This document shows, piece by piece, positions 1 to 8,985 of a stretch of 64,000 nucleotides of DNA; the stretch's first letter is position 1, and the number at the start of each line of letters is the position of its first letter. The notes below the pieces were generated by a model. The model had not been told where the DNA came from and did not search any database. It saw only the letters and a program-made list of their open reading frames with translations. The DNA lies in contig NZ_CP060789.1 in the NCBI RefSeq assembly GCF_014489575.1, forward strand, positions 124,001 to 188,000. The letters run 5' to 3'. A program made the position numbers and the translations under genes. This DNA comes from Tessaracoccus defluvii. GTDB lineage: Bacteria; Actinomycetota; Actinomycetes; Propionibacteriales; Propionibacteriaceae.

Positions 1-873
1 CTCTACGAGCTCCCCTGTGATGTTGCGCACCTGAAGCGTGGTGACGTATTGCTGGCTGGGAACGCTATCCCTCGAGACGGGGCGTTTACCTGCCTCGTTC
101 TCTACTCGTCGGCGGATGGCGGGTACACCTGGAATCTTGAGTCTGTGATCGACGAGGGTGGGCCGTCTGTCTATGACAACTCATCTGACTCCGTGACAAC
201 AGCGATCTGGGAGCCTGATCTGGACGTGGTGGATGGGAAGCTGCTCTGCTATTTCGCCGACGAGCGGACGAAACCGGATCGAATGTTGCAGTCGATCCGG
301 CGGAGAACCTCAACGGACCTCCGAACGTGGTCTGACCTCGAACTGGTCAGTGGAGTAGCGAACAGCTACCACCGCCCCGGCATGTTTGTTGGTACGGGTG
401 CGTTGCCCGATGGATCCCGCCGTGCGGTCATCGAGGTCGTTGGGCCACACGACGTGCCTGTGTACCTGCTGGAGTCGCAGCCCGGCGAGGACTGGGGCGA
501 TCCGGGCGACCTTGGCCGACAACTGGTGGCTGATGATGGGGTGAGCCTGTCTGGGACTCCGACCATCGGCTGGCATGCGCTCCCGGATGGGCGAGTAGTC
601 CTCGTGGCCCTAGGCCGTCACTCGATGCGAGACGGGAGGGAGGGGAACCGGGGATTGGTCTCTCTGGACCTTGGGGACAGTTGGTCTTCATTTGAGCTGC
701 CCACACCAGCGGACCGAAGGATTCACGGTGATGCCTCCGGATATAGCCAGACGATCCGCTGGAATCAGGACGGACACCTTGTGCAGGCTACCTCGGTCCG
801 CAACGCGATCGGGTCCCATGACGTGGTGGTTACGCGTGCCCTGATGGTCCTGGACGTGGAGGTGGGAGCATGA
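1..873 (+). CDS. Asp-box (BNR) sialidase-fold protein, 5' end outside window
   Basis: The reading frame is open to the left edge, so the N-terminus is missing; the first in-window start-type codon is TTG at 49. Two Asp-box motifs (S-x-D-x-G-x-x-W) are visible: SADGGYTW, about 20 residues after that TTG, and SLDLGDSW near residue 205. Asp boxes mark the beta-propeller fold of sialidases and related exo-glycosidases. The segment WEPDLDVVDGKL also resembles propeller glycosidases. The substrate cannot be read from this fragment. The stop codon overlaps the next start (ATGA), so it is co-translated with the GH5-like and GH51 genes. That points to plant arabinoxylan-type glycan breakdown. The catalytic Arg triad of true sialidases is not evident, so a non-sialidase member of the fold is likely. 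Confidence 0.6.
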   Translation, partial: LYELPCDVAHLKRGDVLLAGNAIPRDGAFTCLVLYSSADGGYTWNLESVIDEGGPSVYDNSSDSVTTAIWEPDLDVVDGKLLCYFADERTKPDRMLQSIRRRTSTDLRTWSDLELVSGVANSYHRPGMFVGTGALPDGSRRAVIEVVGPHDVPVYLLESQPGEDWGDPGDLGRQLVADDGVSLSGTPTIGWHALPDGRVVLVALGRHSMRDGREGNRGLVSLDLGDSWSSFELPTPADRRIHGDASGYSQTIRWNQDGHLVQATSVRNAIGSHDVVVTRALMVLDVEVGA

Positions 874-1970
874 GCGCGCGTTGGAGCAAGGCGGAAGCTT
901 GGCGATGGTACGAGGAACGTCCGTGGATCACGGGGTGCAACTTCATTCCCAGTGGCGCTCCGCATGGGGCTTTGTGGCTCCTTCAGGAGCACGGCCATGA
1001 GAGTGCCTACCGGGACGCCGCTCGAGAGATCGCATTCGCATCGTGGATCGGGCTGAACAGTATTCGATTTTACCTGCCCTTCGAGGTCTGGAAGTACCAG
1101 CGGGAAGCCTTCTTCGCTCATCTGGACGAACTTCTGGCGTTGCTGGGGCGGTATGGGATGACTATGGTCCCTGTCTTGTTCAACGACTGCACCGTTCCAA
1201 AGGGACGGTGGCGGGAGGCCCGACTGGGCGCGCAACCGGCGCCTGTGCCAGGGTTCTTCGGCGGCGCTTCAGGTGGAGCGTTCGACGACGATGTGCAGGG
1301 GGGCGAGAACATCGGCTACCTCCCGTTTGACGAGCCTGGGTCAGCTGTGGTCATGCGTGAGTTCGTCGACTCACTTGCGTCGCGATACGGCCAGGATGAG
1401 CGCATCCTGATGTGGAACGTGTGGAACGAGATCGGAAACTCGAATCGGGGAGCACTTTCGCTCGAAATGATGCGCTCGGCATTCTCGTGGCTCCGAGAGG
1501 CAGGCGTCGCCCAGCCGCTCACGGCGGAAGTCTGGGGTGGTGGTGCAGGCGCTCCCCTTGATTGGGTGCATAACCCGACGGCGCTTCCCGAGGTGGAGCA
1601 CCGTGCCATGGAGCTTTCGGACATCGTGACGTTCCACTATTACGGGGACTATCTTCATGCGAAACAGTTGGTCGGCTACCTGCGGCGGTTTGAACGGCCC
1701 CTGGTGAATACGGAGTGGATGCACAGGCCGTACGGAAGTCTCATCGAGACGCACCTTCCCTTGTGGAAGCGTGAAGGCATCGGTAGCTACTTCTTCGGGT
1801 TGGTGAATGGCCAACCGCAGTTCCATAATGTGTGGGAGTTTATCAAGGGGCTCCCGAATATTGATACAACATTGTGGATGCATGATGTCGTGCACTCCGA
1901 TTTCACGCCGTACGATCCTGATGAGATCGAGGTCCTACGCTCCTGCAACCTCGGGTTGGGTGCGCGATGA
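870..1970 (+). CDS. GH5-like (clan GH-A) glycoside hydrolase
   Basis: A 366-residue TIM-barrel hydrolase. The motif WNVWNEIGN carries the Asn-Glu pair expected at the end of strand 4 (acid/base Glu187). VNTEWMH supplies the strand-7 nucleophile (Glu282). HYYGD lies between them, as is usual in clan A retaining enzymes. No signal peptide is seen, so it probably acts inside the cell on imported oligosaccharides. The start ATG overlaps the upstream stop by 4 nt, and its own stop overlaps the arabinofuranosidase start by 4 nt, giving a tight three-gene operon. The exact GH5 subfamily and substrate (xylo-, manno- or gluco-oligosaccharide) cannot be decided by eye. Confidence 0.7.
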   Translation: MSARWSKAEAWRWYEERPWITGCNFIPSGAPHGALWLLQEHGHESAYRDAAREIAFASWIGLNSIRFYLPFEVWKYQREAFFAHLDELLALLGRYGMTMVPVLFNDCTVPKGRWREARLGAQPAPVPGFFGGASGGAFDDDVQGGENIGYLPFDEPGSAVVMREFVDSLASRYGQDERILMWNVWNEIGNSNRGALSLEMMRSAFSWLREAGVAQPLTAEVWGGGAGAPLDWVHNPTALPEVEHRAMELSDIVTFHYYGDYLHAKQLVGYLRRFERPLVNTEWMHRPYGSLIETHLPLWKREGIGSYFFGLVNGQPQFHNVWEFIKGLPNIDTTLWMHDVVHSDFTPYDPDEIEVLRSCNLGLGAR

Positions 1971-4174
1971 AGGCATGGATGGAGGCTGGAGAGGCCGCCC
2001 CCACCCTGGTGACCACGGATGTCTCATCGTTGGGAGAGCGGGTCGACCCGCGGCTCTTCTCGCAGTTCTTCGAACACATGGCCGGGGCCACTGCCGGAGG
2101 AATCAGCGCCGAACTGCTTGCCAACGCGACCTTTGCTGCTAGCAGCGGGCTGACGCCCGACCAGGTTGATGTGTTGATCCGCAACGAGTCGGCCCTGCAG
2201 GCGTGGCATGCAGGTGACCCGGGCCCGTTGCGTGAGCGGTGGAGCGGGGCGCCGCTTCACGGAGGCTTCCCCACGGGCCTGGTCGAGCGTGTCGAGCCGG
2301 GGCTGCCGCTTGGATGGGCGGCCCTCGGCTCGCGGCCAGGATCCGCCCGAAGCTGTCCTGGACGGATCGGTGACGGCGTCAGGATCCAGGGCGAGACGCA
2401 GCTCGCTGTCGTCAACGACGAGGTGGCGCTGCTCGATGCCGTTCCTGGGCTGAAGCAGGGCATCCGCATCCCCACACATCGCTGCCGGTTCGTCGTTGTC
2501 AAGGTGGTGTCACGGCCGGTGAGCGGTGACGGACGTCTGGAGTTCATTCTCCGTCGGCGCACTGCTCGGCATGAGTCGGTGTGCGGATCGGTGGGGTCTG
2601 TACTGGCCAATGCAGAGGTGGCCGTGACCGCCAGCGCATGGCAGGCCTCCGAGGTGCTGCTTGAACTGCCCGACGACGCGGTTGTCGAGGCCAGCGAGGT
2701 CGTCGACCTCTGCCTCCGCTGGTTCCCCGGAGAAGGAGGCGCCGACCTCATCGTCGACCGTGTGTCGGCCATGCCAGGGGATCACATCGAAGGGTTCGAC
2801 CCCGAGGTGATTGAGCTTGCTCGGCAGGCGCGAATCCCGGAGATCCGATGGCCGGGAGGCAACTTTGCCTCCTATTACCACTGGAGGGACGGCGTCGGGC
2901 CTCAGGAACTGCGCCCTACCCGTCCGAATTACTCATGGGGCGGGTTGGAACAGAACGACATCGGCACCCACGAGTTCCTTCGGCTCTGTGAACTCATCGG
3001 TGCCGAACCCCACATCACCGTCAACTCCGGTACCGGGAGCTCCGCTGAGGCCGCCGACTGGGTTGAGTACTGCAACGGCGGCCCCGAGACGCGGATGGGT
3101 GCGCTCAGGGCCAGGAACGGTAGACCAGAGCCGTATCGGGTTCACGTCTGGGAGGTGGGTAACGAGAACTTCGGTACGTGGCAGGGCGGATATGTCGGCT
3201 CGGAGGAAAACGCCCGCCGCTTCGCCGAGTTCGCTCCCGTCATGCGGCAGGCCAGCCCCGAGGAGATCGAGATTCACGCGTGCGGAAGCTGGTTCGATCT
3301 GGTTCCGCCGAGCGCGGCCCTGGACGGCAGCGTCGCGGATGGCAGGTGGCACGACGAACTCATCCGCCAGGCGCCCGACGAGATCGATGTCGTCTCCCTC
3401 CACGCCCTCCCAGTCAACGATCAGCATTTCGATGGGCTCTCGGAGGCCGATGTTCACGGCGCGCTCATGGCCAACGTCGTCACCGCGGAGAGGCAACAGA
3501 TTCCCGCGTTGCTCGCCAAGCTCGACGGCGGACGGCGTCAGGCCGAGTTACCTCCGATCCGGCTGAGCATCACCGAATGGGGTCCCGTCGGCGCCCGGCG
3601 TGACCGGGTCCGCTGTGAGAATGCCGGGGGCGGCCTGTGGGGGATTGACTTTCTAGCGATGCTGACGCGCTTCGGTGAACGTGTCGCGATGGCGTCGCCG
3701 AACGGCTTCCTCCACGGCGGATCCATCAAGAAGGGCGGTGGCGTCGTCTACACCGACTCGGTCTTCGAGGTGACCAAGGCGATGGCCTCGCTCGCCGGTT
3801 CCCGGCCGGTGCGCCTGGGTGTGTCCGGGCCGACCTACGACGTCGTGAACCCACCCGACCTCGGGCTCGTCGAGCATGGCGTGCCGACGGTCGGAGTCAG
3901 CGCCTTCGTCCGCGGGGAGGAGCTGACCTACGTGCTGGTGAGCCGCAGGCTCCACGGGTCGGACGACGTCTCTGTGGCTGTGCCTGACGGCTGGCGTGGA
4001 GCCGTTGCCGAAGCGTTGTTCTGGCGCGTTGACGACATCGGGCTCACAGCCAGCCCCGCCGACCCCGTTCCGGTCACCTGGGAGCCGGGCGCAGTGAACG
4101 CCAGTCCGGTGGGCTTCAGCCTCCAGGTGCCAGCACGGAGCGCTTGGTGGGTCACGGTGAAGGCGATCCGATAG
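1967..4174 (+). CDS. GH51-type alpha-L-arabinofuranosidase
   Basis: A 735-residue protein of the GH51 type, which removes alpha-L-arabinofuranosyl side groups from arabinans or arabinoxylans. Early residues LFSQFFEHM match the family's N-terminal strand. IRWPGGNFASYYHW is the family's substrate-binding segment. WEVGNENFG near residue 400 holds the acid/base Glu, and LSITEWG near residue 537 holds the nucleophile. A beta-sandwich C-terminal domain follows. It is longer than the usual 500-residue enzymes because of an inserted jelly-roll-like region after residue 100 (roughly residues 120-270), as in the larger GH51 enzymes. There is no signal peptide. It is the last gene of the glycan operon; a 95-nt gap separates it from purC. 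Confidence 0.82.
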   Translation: MKAWMEAGEAAPTLVTTDVSSLGERVDPRLFSQFFEHMAGATAGGISAELLANATFAASSGLTPDQVDVLIRNESALQAWHAGDPGPLRERWSGAPLHGGFPTGLVERVEPGLPLGWAALGSRPGSARSCPGRIGDGVRIQGETQLAVVNDEVALLDAVPGLKQGIRIPTHRCRFVVVKVVSRPVSGDGRLEFILRRRTARHESVCGSVGSVLANAEVAVTASAWQASEVLLELPDDAVVEASEVVDLCLRWFPGEGGADLIVDRVSAMPGDHIEGFDPEVIELARQARIPEIRWPGGNFASYYHWRDGVGPQELRPTRPNYSWGGLEQNDIGTHEFLRLCELIGAEPHITVNSGTGSSAEAADWVEYCNGGPETRMGALRARNGRPEPYRVHVWEVGNENFGTWQGGYVGSEENARRFAEFAPVMRQASPEEIEIHACGSWFDLVPPSAALDGSVADGRWHDELIRQAPDEIDVVSLHALPVNDQHFDGLSEADVHGALMANVVTAERQQIPALLAKLDGGRRQAELPPIRLSITEWGPVGARRDRVRCENAGGGLWGIDFLAMLTRFGERVAMASPNGFLHGGSIKKGGGVVYTDSVFEVTKAMASLAGSRPVRLGVSGPTYDVVNPPDLGLVEHGVPTVGVSAFVRGEELTYVLVSRRLHGSDDVSVAVPDGWRGAVAEALFWRVDDIGLTASPADPVPVTWEPGAVNASPVGFSLQVPARSAWWVTVKAIR

Positions 4175-4257
4175 GGCCGTGATCCCGGGTTTGCAGCCGA
4201 TGATCTGACCCGGTCCACCCACGTGTGGACGACTCGGGGGCACGCGGTGGCGCGTCG

Positions 4258-4263
4258 TAGGAT
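4258..4263 (+). promoter_or_regulatory. purC -10 box, leaderless arrangement
   Basis: TAGGAT fits the actinobacterial TANNNT -10 consensus and ends 6 nt before the GTG of purC. A transcript starting about 7 nt downstream would begin at or next to the start codon. No Shine-Dalgarno sequence precedes the GTG, which supports leaderless translation. The same spacing recurs at purS and purL. Confidence 0.6.
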
Positions 4264-4269
4264 GAGCCC

Positions 4270-5154
4270 GTGAGCCAGTTCGGGGACCAGGTCAGACTTC
4301 CGCTGCGGCACGTGGGGAAGGTGCGTGAGCTCTACGACATCGTCGTCGATGGGCAGCCCCGCATCCTCATGGTCGCCACCGACAACATCTCCGCCTTCGA
4401 CCACGTGCTCAGCACCACCATCCCCGACAAGGGGGCCGTGCTGACGCAGCTGAGCCTCTGGTGGTTCGACGCCCTGCGCGACGTCGTCGACAACCACGTT
4501 GTCTCCACCGACGTGCCTGACGCCGTCGCCGGCAGGGCCACGATCGTCGAGGCGCTCGACATGGTCGAGGTCGAGTGCGTCGCCCGCGGCTACCTCACCG
4601 GCTCGGGCTGGGCCGAGTATCAGGTCTCGGGCACCGTGTGTGGCGTCCCGCTGCCTGCCGGTCTGCGCGACGGCGACCGGCTCCCGGAGCCGATCTTCAC
4701 CCCTGCCATCAAGGCGCCCGTGGGGGAGCACGACGAGAACGTCGACTACGCCACCATCGCCGCCCTCCACGGCGACGACCTCGCCGCCCGCCTGCGTGAC
4801 CTGACCCTGACCATCTACGCCAACGCCGCGGCGATCGCCGCCGAGAGGGGCATCATCCTGGCCGACACCAAGTTCGAGTTCGGACGGCGCCCCGACGGCG
4901 AACTCGTCCTCGCCGACGAGGTGCTGACCCCCGACTCCTCGCGGTTCTGGGACGCCGAGGCGTGGGCGCCGGGGGAGTCGCTGCCCAGCTTCGACAAGCA
5001 GTACGTCCGCGACTGGCTCGCCGGCGAATCCGGCTGGGACAAGGCCTCCGATACGCGGCCCCCCGCGCTGCCCGACGACGTCGTCGCCGTCACCCGGGAG
5101 CGCTACCTGGAGGCCTACCGCAGGATCACCGGGACGGAGTTCCAGCTCCGCTGA
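4270..5154 (+). CDS. purC: Phosphoribosylaminoimidazole-succinocarboxamide synthase (SAICAR synthase)
   Basis: PurC joins CAIR and aspartate with ATP to make SAICAR, step 8 of de novo purine synthesis. The 294-residue length is normal for the eukaryote-like/actinobacterial type. Seen in the sequence: the N-terminal GKVRELYD ATP-binding strand, DNISAFDHVL, the EVECVARGYLTGSGW segment, and DTKFEFG near the C-terminus. The GTG start is chosen because the -10 box sits just before it and the protein begins at the usual point. Close relatives purS, purQ and purL lie downstream but are split off by unrelated genes. Confidence 0.95.
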   Translation: MSQFGDQVRLPLRHVGKVRELYDIVVDGQPRILMVATDNISAFDHVLSTTIPDKGAVLTQLSLWWFDALRDVVDNHVVSTDVPDAVAGRATIVEALDMVEVECVARGYLTGSGWAEYQVSGTVCGVPLPAGLRDGDRLPEPIFTPAIKAPVGEHDENVDYATIAALHGDDLAARLRDLTLTIYANAAAIAAERGIILADTKFEFGRRPDGELVLADEVLTPDSSRFWDAEAWAPGESLPSFDKQYVRDWLAGESGWDKASDTRPPALPDDVVAVTRERYLEAYRRITGTEFQLR

Positions 5155-5168
5155 CTGCGGAGCGTCGA

Positions 5169-5199
5169 GCGCCGGTCTCCGGCGCGCCGCTGGAGCGGC
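5169..5199 (+). terminator. Twin GC hairpins after purC
   Basis: Two hairpins stand back to back after purC: GCGCCGG/CCGGCGC with a TCT loop (5169-5185) and GCCGCT/AGCGGC with a GG loop (5186-5199). There is no T-run, so termination is likely but not certain. Confidence 0.4.
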
Positions 5200-5273
5200 G
5201 GACCACGAGCGCCCGGCGGGGGAGAATGGTGGTGCTTCACCCGGCAGGAAGGGAGGAGGCCTATGGTCAAGGC

Positions 5274-6121
5274 ATGGCCATCAAGCTCGTCGCACTGCTC
5301 GACGGAACCCTGGTAGATCCCGCCCAGCCGATCGTGCGGGCCGACGACCAGGGGGTGGTGCGCGGCGACGGCGTCTTCGACGCGCTGCTCGCCGTCGACG
5401 GCGTCGTGCGCGACCTGGACCCCCATCTCGACCGACTCGCCCGCTCGGCCACCCTGCTCGACCTCCCGACCCCCGACGACGCCGGTTACCGGCGCGCCGT
5501 CGACGCGATCGTCGCAGCCTGGGACTGGGCGGCGGACCCCGAGGTGGTGCTCCGCCTCATCCAGACCCGGGGCCCCGAGGGCGCCGAGCATCCCAACGGC
5601 TGGGTCATGGCGGCGCCTCTCGACGCCGCGTCCCGCCGCCAAAGGGTCGACGGCGTCCGCGTCCTGCTGCTCGACCGTGGCTTCGAGGGCTCCGAGATCG
5701 CGCCGCTGCCGTGGCTCCTGCCCGGCGCCAAGTCGCTGTCCTACGGCATCAACATGGCCGCGAAGCGCTACGCAGTGGCCAACGGCGCCGACGACGTCAT
5801 CTTCTACGCCCGAGCGGCAAGCTGCTCGAGGGGCCGACGTCCAGCGTCGTGCTCGACCTCGACGGCGAGCTCGTCACCCCGCCGCTCGACGGCATCCTCC
5901 GCTCCATCACCATCGAGGAACTGCTGGCCAAGGCGCCCGACGCGGGCCTCACCGTCCGGGTCGCGGAACTCCAGCGCGACGATCTCGCCCGCTGCCGCGG
6001 CGCCTGGCTCCTGTCCAGCGGACGGATCCTGGCCCGCGTGACGCACGCCGACGGGACGCCGCTGCCCGCCTCGCCGCTCGACGCCGACCTGATGCGGCTG
6101 CTCGAGGTTCCAGTCGGGTGA
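5274..6121 (+). pseudogene. pabC: Aminodeoxychorismate lyase (class IV aminotransferase fold), one-base frameshift
   Basis: The fold is a PLP-dependent class IV enzyme. PabC lyases make p-aminobenzoate plus pyruvate from aminodeoxychorismate for folate synthesis. The first part reads MAIKLVALLDGTLV, DDQGVVRGDGVFDAL and PGAKSLSYGINMAAKRYA, where the Lys of PGAKSLSY is the expected PLP Schiff-base residue. After GADDVIFYA the frame breaks at the CCC at 5809-5811. Restoring one C gives APSGKLLEGPTSSVV, which then runs to TGA at 6119-6121, for 282 residues in all. Since both halves are well conserved, an assembly error is more likely than a dead gene. GGAGGAGG at 5252-5259 is the ribosome site. 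The stop overlaps the next start (TGATG). A D-amino-acid or branched-chain aminotransferase remains possible. Confidence 0.75.
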
Positions 6122-6744
6122 TGCTGGTCCCGCCCGACGTCACCTTCGACGCCGTCCCGCCGCAGGGGCGTGACCTGCTCGACGCGGTCGCCGTGCGCGC
6201 AAGGGCGCTGCTCGGCGGACACCTCGAGACGGACCGCGCTGGGGAGGTCGTGCGGCTGCGCATCACCGAGGTCGAGGCCTACGGAGGCGGCTTCGACCCC
6301 GCCTCGCACGCCTACCGCGGCCCTTCGGCCCGCAACGCGTCGATGTTCGGCCCGGGAGGGCACTGCTATGTGTACCGGCACCTCGGGATCCACACCTGCC
6401 TCAACGCCGTCGTCGCCGTCGACGGCACCCCCACCGGGGTGCTCATCCGGGCCGGCCGCATCGTCGACGGTGTGGAGACGGCGCGCGCCAGGCGGGCGGC
6501 CGTCGGGGTCACCCGGAGCGACGACGACCTGGCCGCCGGCCCCGCCCGGCTCACCGTCGCCCTCGGGGTGACGCTGACCGACGACGGGCTGCCGCTCGAC
6601 GGCACCGCCGGGCTGCTGCTGATGCCGCGGACGGGACCGGAGCCCGCCATCGCCGTCGGCCCGAGGATCGGGGTGGGGAAGGCGCGTGACTTCCCCCTGC
6701 GCTTCTGGGTCGCCAGCGACCCGACGGTCTCGCGGCCCCGCTAG
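6121..6744 (+). CDS. DNA-3-methyladenine glycosylase, AAG/MPG family
   Basis: A 207-residue enzyme of the Aag/MPG fold, which removes 3-methyladenine and other alkylated or deaminated purines in base excision repair. Visible family features are ITEVEAYGG near residue 45 (the catalytic Glu is here), DPASHAYRGPSARNASMFGPGGHCYVY, and a C-terminal VGKARDFPLRFW. The start overlaps the stop of the pabC frame by one base (TGATG), so the two are translationally coupled. The reading frame is open further upstream, but that part is only the shadow of pabC. Confidence 0.9.
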   Translation: MLVPPDVTFDAVPPQGRDLLDAVAVRARALLGGHLETDRAGEVVRLRITEVEAYGGGFDPASHAYRGPSARNASMFGPGGHCYVYRHLGIHTCLNAVVAVDGTPTGVLIRAGRIVDGVETARARRAAVGVTRSDDDLAAGPARLTVALGVTLTDDGLPLDGTAGLLLMPRTGPEPAIAVGPRIGVGKARDFPLRFWVASDPTVSRPR

Positions 6745-6821
6745 GGCGGATCCGGCATCCGACCCCGGGCGGACGCACGGCGTCGTACTGTCGCCCCAAC
6801 CGCATCCTCGGGGAGGGCGTC

Positions 6822-7790
6822 ATGGTCACCAGGGAAGACACGCACACGCTGACCTACTCCTGGCTCCGCTGGCTGTTGGCCCTGCTGCCGGGCGTGCTGT
6901 TCGTCGTCACCGTCGGCACCGCCGTCGCGCAGGGTGAGCTCGAGGGGTCCATCAGCGCCTACTACTGGGGCCCCGTACGGGACGTGTTCGTCGGCGTGCT
7001 GATCGCCGTCGCCGCGCTGCTGGTCGCCTACCAGGGGGCCACGACGATGGAGGACTACAACCTCAACGGCGCAGGCTTCTACGCCGTCTTCGTCGCGCTC
7101 GTCCCGACCGGGCTGGCGGAGAACCTCGAGAACCTGCGTGCAGGGGCGGACGCGTCGGAGGAGGGGATCAGCCCCGACCTGTTCGTGTGGTCGCTGCGGA
7201 TATCGCTAACCGTGGTGGTCCTGCTCGCGGTCGTCCTCGTGGGGCACGAACTGCGCAGCACGGAGCGGATCCGTCGACTGCTGACGGGCGACCGTTTCAC
7301 GCGCGCATTCGTGCTGGTGACGTTCGCGACGCTGCTGGCCTTCCTGGGGCTCGTGATGGCGCAGCTGTGGGGGCCCCGGGCGGCCGAGGTGCGGATGCGG
7401 GGACTCGCCGAGGTCCCTGTCCTGCGGGACATCCCCTTCCTCAACAGCCTCAGCATCCACGACCTGGCCGCCATCCTCCTGCTGTGCGCGCTGATCGCGG
7501 CCGTCTGGTCGCACGCCTGGCCGAGGACCGCGGCGGGGGAGGGGGAACAGCTACGGGCGGTCGACGTGTCCAGGCTGCCTGCCTACCGGGCGATCTTCTT
7601 CGCGATGCTGGCGGGGCCCGTCGTCGCGTGGGTCGCGTCGACCGTGTTCGCGCCCGGCCACGTCGTCATCTTCCTCGAGTGGTGGGTGATCGCGCTGTTC
7701 TGCACCTTCTGGGTGGTGGAGACCCTCCGCCAGGAGGCTGCGGAGCGGAGGCTGCTGGAGCGCGAGCGGGGCGGCTCAGTAGCGAAGTAA
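6822..7790 (+). CDS. Multi-pass membrane protein of unknown function
   Basis: A 322-residue protein with about eight hydrophobic spans: residues near 15-35, 55-75, 85-100, 125-145, 160-180, 205-225, 245-265 and 275-300. Between spans 1 and 2 lies SISAYYWGPVRDVFVG. It is followed by YQGATTMEDYNLNG, a pattern I associate with a family of uncharacterised actinobacterial and proteobacterial membrane proteins. No catalytic motif is seen. GGGGAGGG just before the ATG is a good ribosome site, and TACTGT around 6786-6791 could be the -10. It converges with the DUF2510 gene with almost no gap. Confidence 0.65.
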   Translation: MVTREDTHTLTYSWLRWLLALLPGVLFVVTVGTAVAQGELEGSISAYYWGPVRDVFVGVLIAVAALLVAYQGATTMEDYNLNGAGFYAVFVALVPTGLAENLENLRAGADASEEGISPDLFVWSLRISLTVVVLLAVVLVGHELRSTERIRRLLTGDRFTRAFVLVTFATLLAFLGLVMAQLWGPRAAEVRMRGLAEVPVLRDIPFLNSLSIHDLAAILLLCALIAAVWSHAWPRTAAGEGEQLRAVDVSRLPAYRAIFFAMLAGPVVAWVASTVFAPGHVVIFLEWWVIALFCTFWVVETLRQEAAERRLLERERGGSVAK

Positions 7791-7805
7791 CTGGGAGGAG
7801 GCGTC

Positions 7806-8651
7806 TCAGCGGGCGGTGCGCAGCGAGGCGACCGCCGTCGTCAGGCCGTCGGATCCCGTCGGGTCGGCGTCCACGATGCCTCCCCAGAAGACGCTGAGGT
7901 CCGCGTCGCCGGTGTCGACGGCGATCGCCTCGAAGGTGGCGCCGCCGCCGGGCGCCCTGGTCGACGTCGCATGAACCCTGACCTGCCACGCGTCCTGGCC
8001 ACCGACGGTGGTGGCCCTGCTCTCGAGCACGGTGTGGGAGTCGTAGCCGGAGAAGGACCCGCCGGTCACGTGACAGTCGACGACGTGGTGGGCGGCCGAG
8101 GCGATGTCGCCGAAGCCGTCGAGATCGCCGACCTCACCGACCGCGAGGAAGCTGATCCAGGAACCACCGTCGGGTGAGGCCCGGACCGCGCCCGCCTGGT
8201 CGGTCAGCACCCGCGACACGGTGTAGGCGCTCGGCTCCCACCCCGTCGGGATGTCGAAGGCCAGCCCGCCTCCCGTCGCGACCACCCGGTCGCGCCCGGC
8301 GGCCGCCGCGGTGGTGGGGGTCACGGCGGGGCAGTCCACGAGCGGTGATGGGCTCGGCAGGGCGGCGGGGGTGGAGCGGATCGGGCCGTCGTCCTGGACG
8401 GGGAGAGGGGAGAAGGGTGGTGTCGCGTCGGTCAGGCCGCTGAGCGGGGGGAGCCGGACGAGACCCCAGGCCGTCAGCGCGATCACGACCAGGCCGATCA
8501 CGACGATCACAGGAACGAGGGACAGGTTGGGCTTCGTCGGGTCCGGAGCTCCCGGCGCGCGCGTGGTGGAGACGCCCCAGCGGGCCCCGTCCCAGTGTCG
8601 GTAGTGCCCCGGGCGCCCCTCAGGGTCGGGATACCAGCCGGGTTTCGCCAT
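7806..8651 (-). CDS. DUF2510-domain membrane-anchored protein
   Basis: A 281-residue protein. Residues 1-30 (PGWYPDPEG then YRHWDGARWG) form the short Trp-rich DUF2510 module common in actinobacterial membrane proteins. One transmembrane segment follows at about 42-66 (VPVIVVIGLVVIALTAWG), then a Pro/Ser-rich linker and an extracytoplasmic domain of unknown function. The frame stays open upstream into purS, but the ATG at 8651 is chosen because the DUF2510 module starts there and TAGACT (8660-8665) lies 8 nt before it. The gene is divergent from purS, sharing a 94-nt promoter region. Confidence 0.75.
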   Translation of the reverse strand: MAKPGWYPDPEGRPGHYRHWDGARWGVSTTRAPGAPDPTKPNLSLVPVIVVIGLVVIALTAWGLVRLPPLSGLTDATPPFSPLPVQDDGPIRSTPAALPSPSPLVDCPAVTPTTAAAAGRDRVVATGGGLAFDIPTGWEPSAYTVSRVLTDQAGAVRASPDGGSWISFLAVGEVGDLDGFGDIASAAHHVVDCHVTGGSFSGYDSHTVLESRATTVGGQDAWQVRVHATSTRAPGGGATFEAIAVDTGDADLSVFWGGIVDADPTGSDGLTTAVASLRTAR

Positions 8652-8732
8652 GGGCGTGAAGTCTAGGTGCCGCCTGGGCCACGGGCTGCCCACCGGAGTG
8701 CGGGAGAGTCGGGTGCGGGCCGTGTCCTCGGC

Positions 8733-8738
8733 TACGAT
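8733..8738 (+). promoter_or_regulatory. purS-purQ -10 box, leaderless arrangement
   Basis: TACGAT fits TANNNT and ends 7 nt before the ATG at 8746. No Shine-Dalgarno sequence is present. It is the second of three purine promoters with this geometry. Confidence 0.5.
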
Positions 8739-8745
8739 GCGGAAC

Positions 8746-8985
8746 ATGCCACGCGTCGTCGTCAACGTCATGCCCAAGCCCGAGATCCTCGACCCCCAGG
8801 GGAAGGCCGTCACGGGTGCGCTCAAGCGGCTCGGCTTCCAGGGGCTCTCGGTCCGCCAGGGCAAGCGCTTCGAGATCGAGGTCGAGGGCGAAGTCACGCC
8901 CGAGGTGCTGGCGCAGATCGCTGAGGCTGCCGAGAAGCTGCTCGCCAACACCGTCATCGAGTCGTTCGACGTGGTAGCCGACTGA
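8746..8985 (+). CDS. purS: Phosphoribosylformylglycinamidine synthase subunit PurS
   Basis: A 79-residue small subunit of the three-part FGAM synthase (PurS-PurQ-PurL). It bridges the glutaminase PurQ and the synthetase PurL. The sequence starts [18 protein letters not shown] and includes the family's GKRFEIEV strand and ANTVIESF end. An in-frame ATG also lies at 8737; the start at 8746 gives the usual N-terminus and fits the -10 box. The stop overlaps the purQ start by one base (TGATG), so the subunits are coupled. Confidence 0.92.
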   Translation: MPRVVVNVMPKPEILDPQGKAVTGALKRLGFQGLSVRQGKRFEIEVEGEVTPEVLAQIAEAAEKLLANTVIESFDVVAD

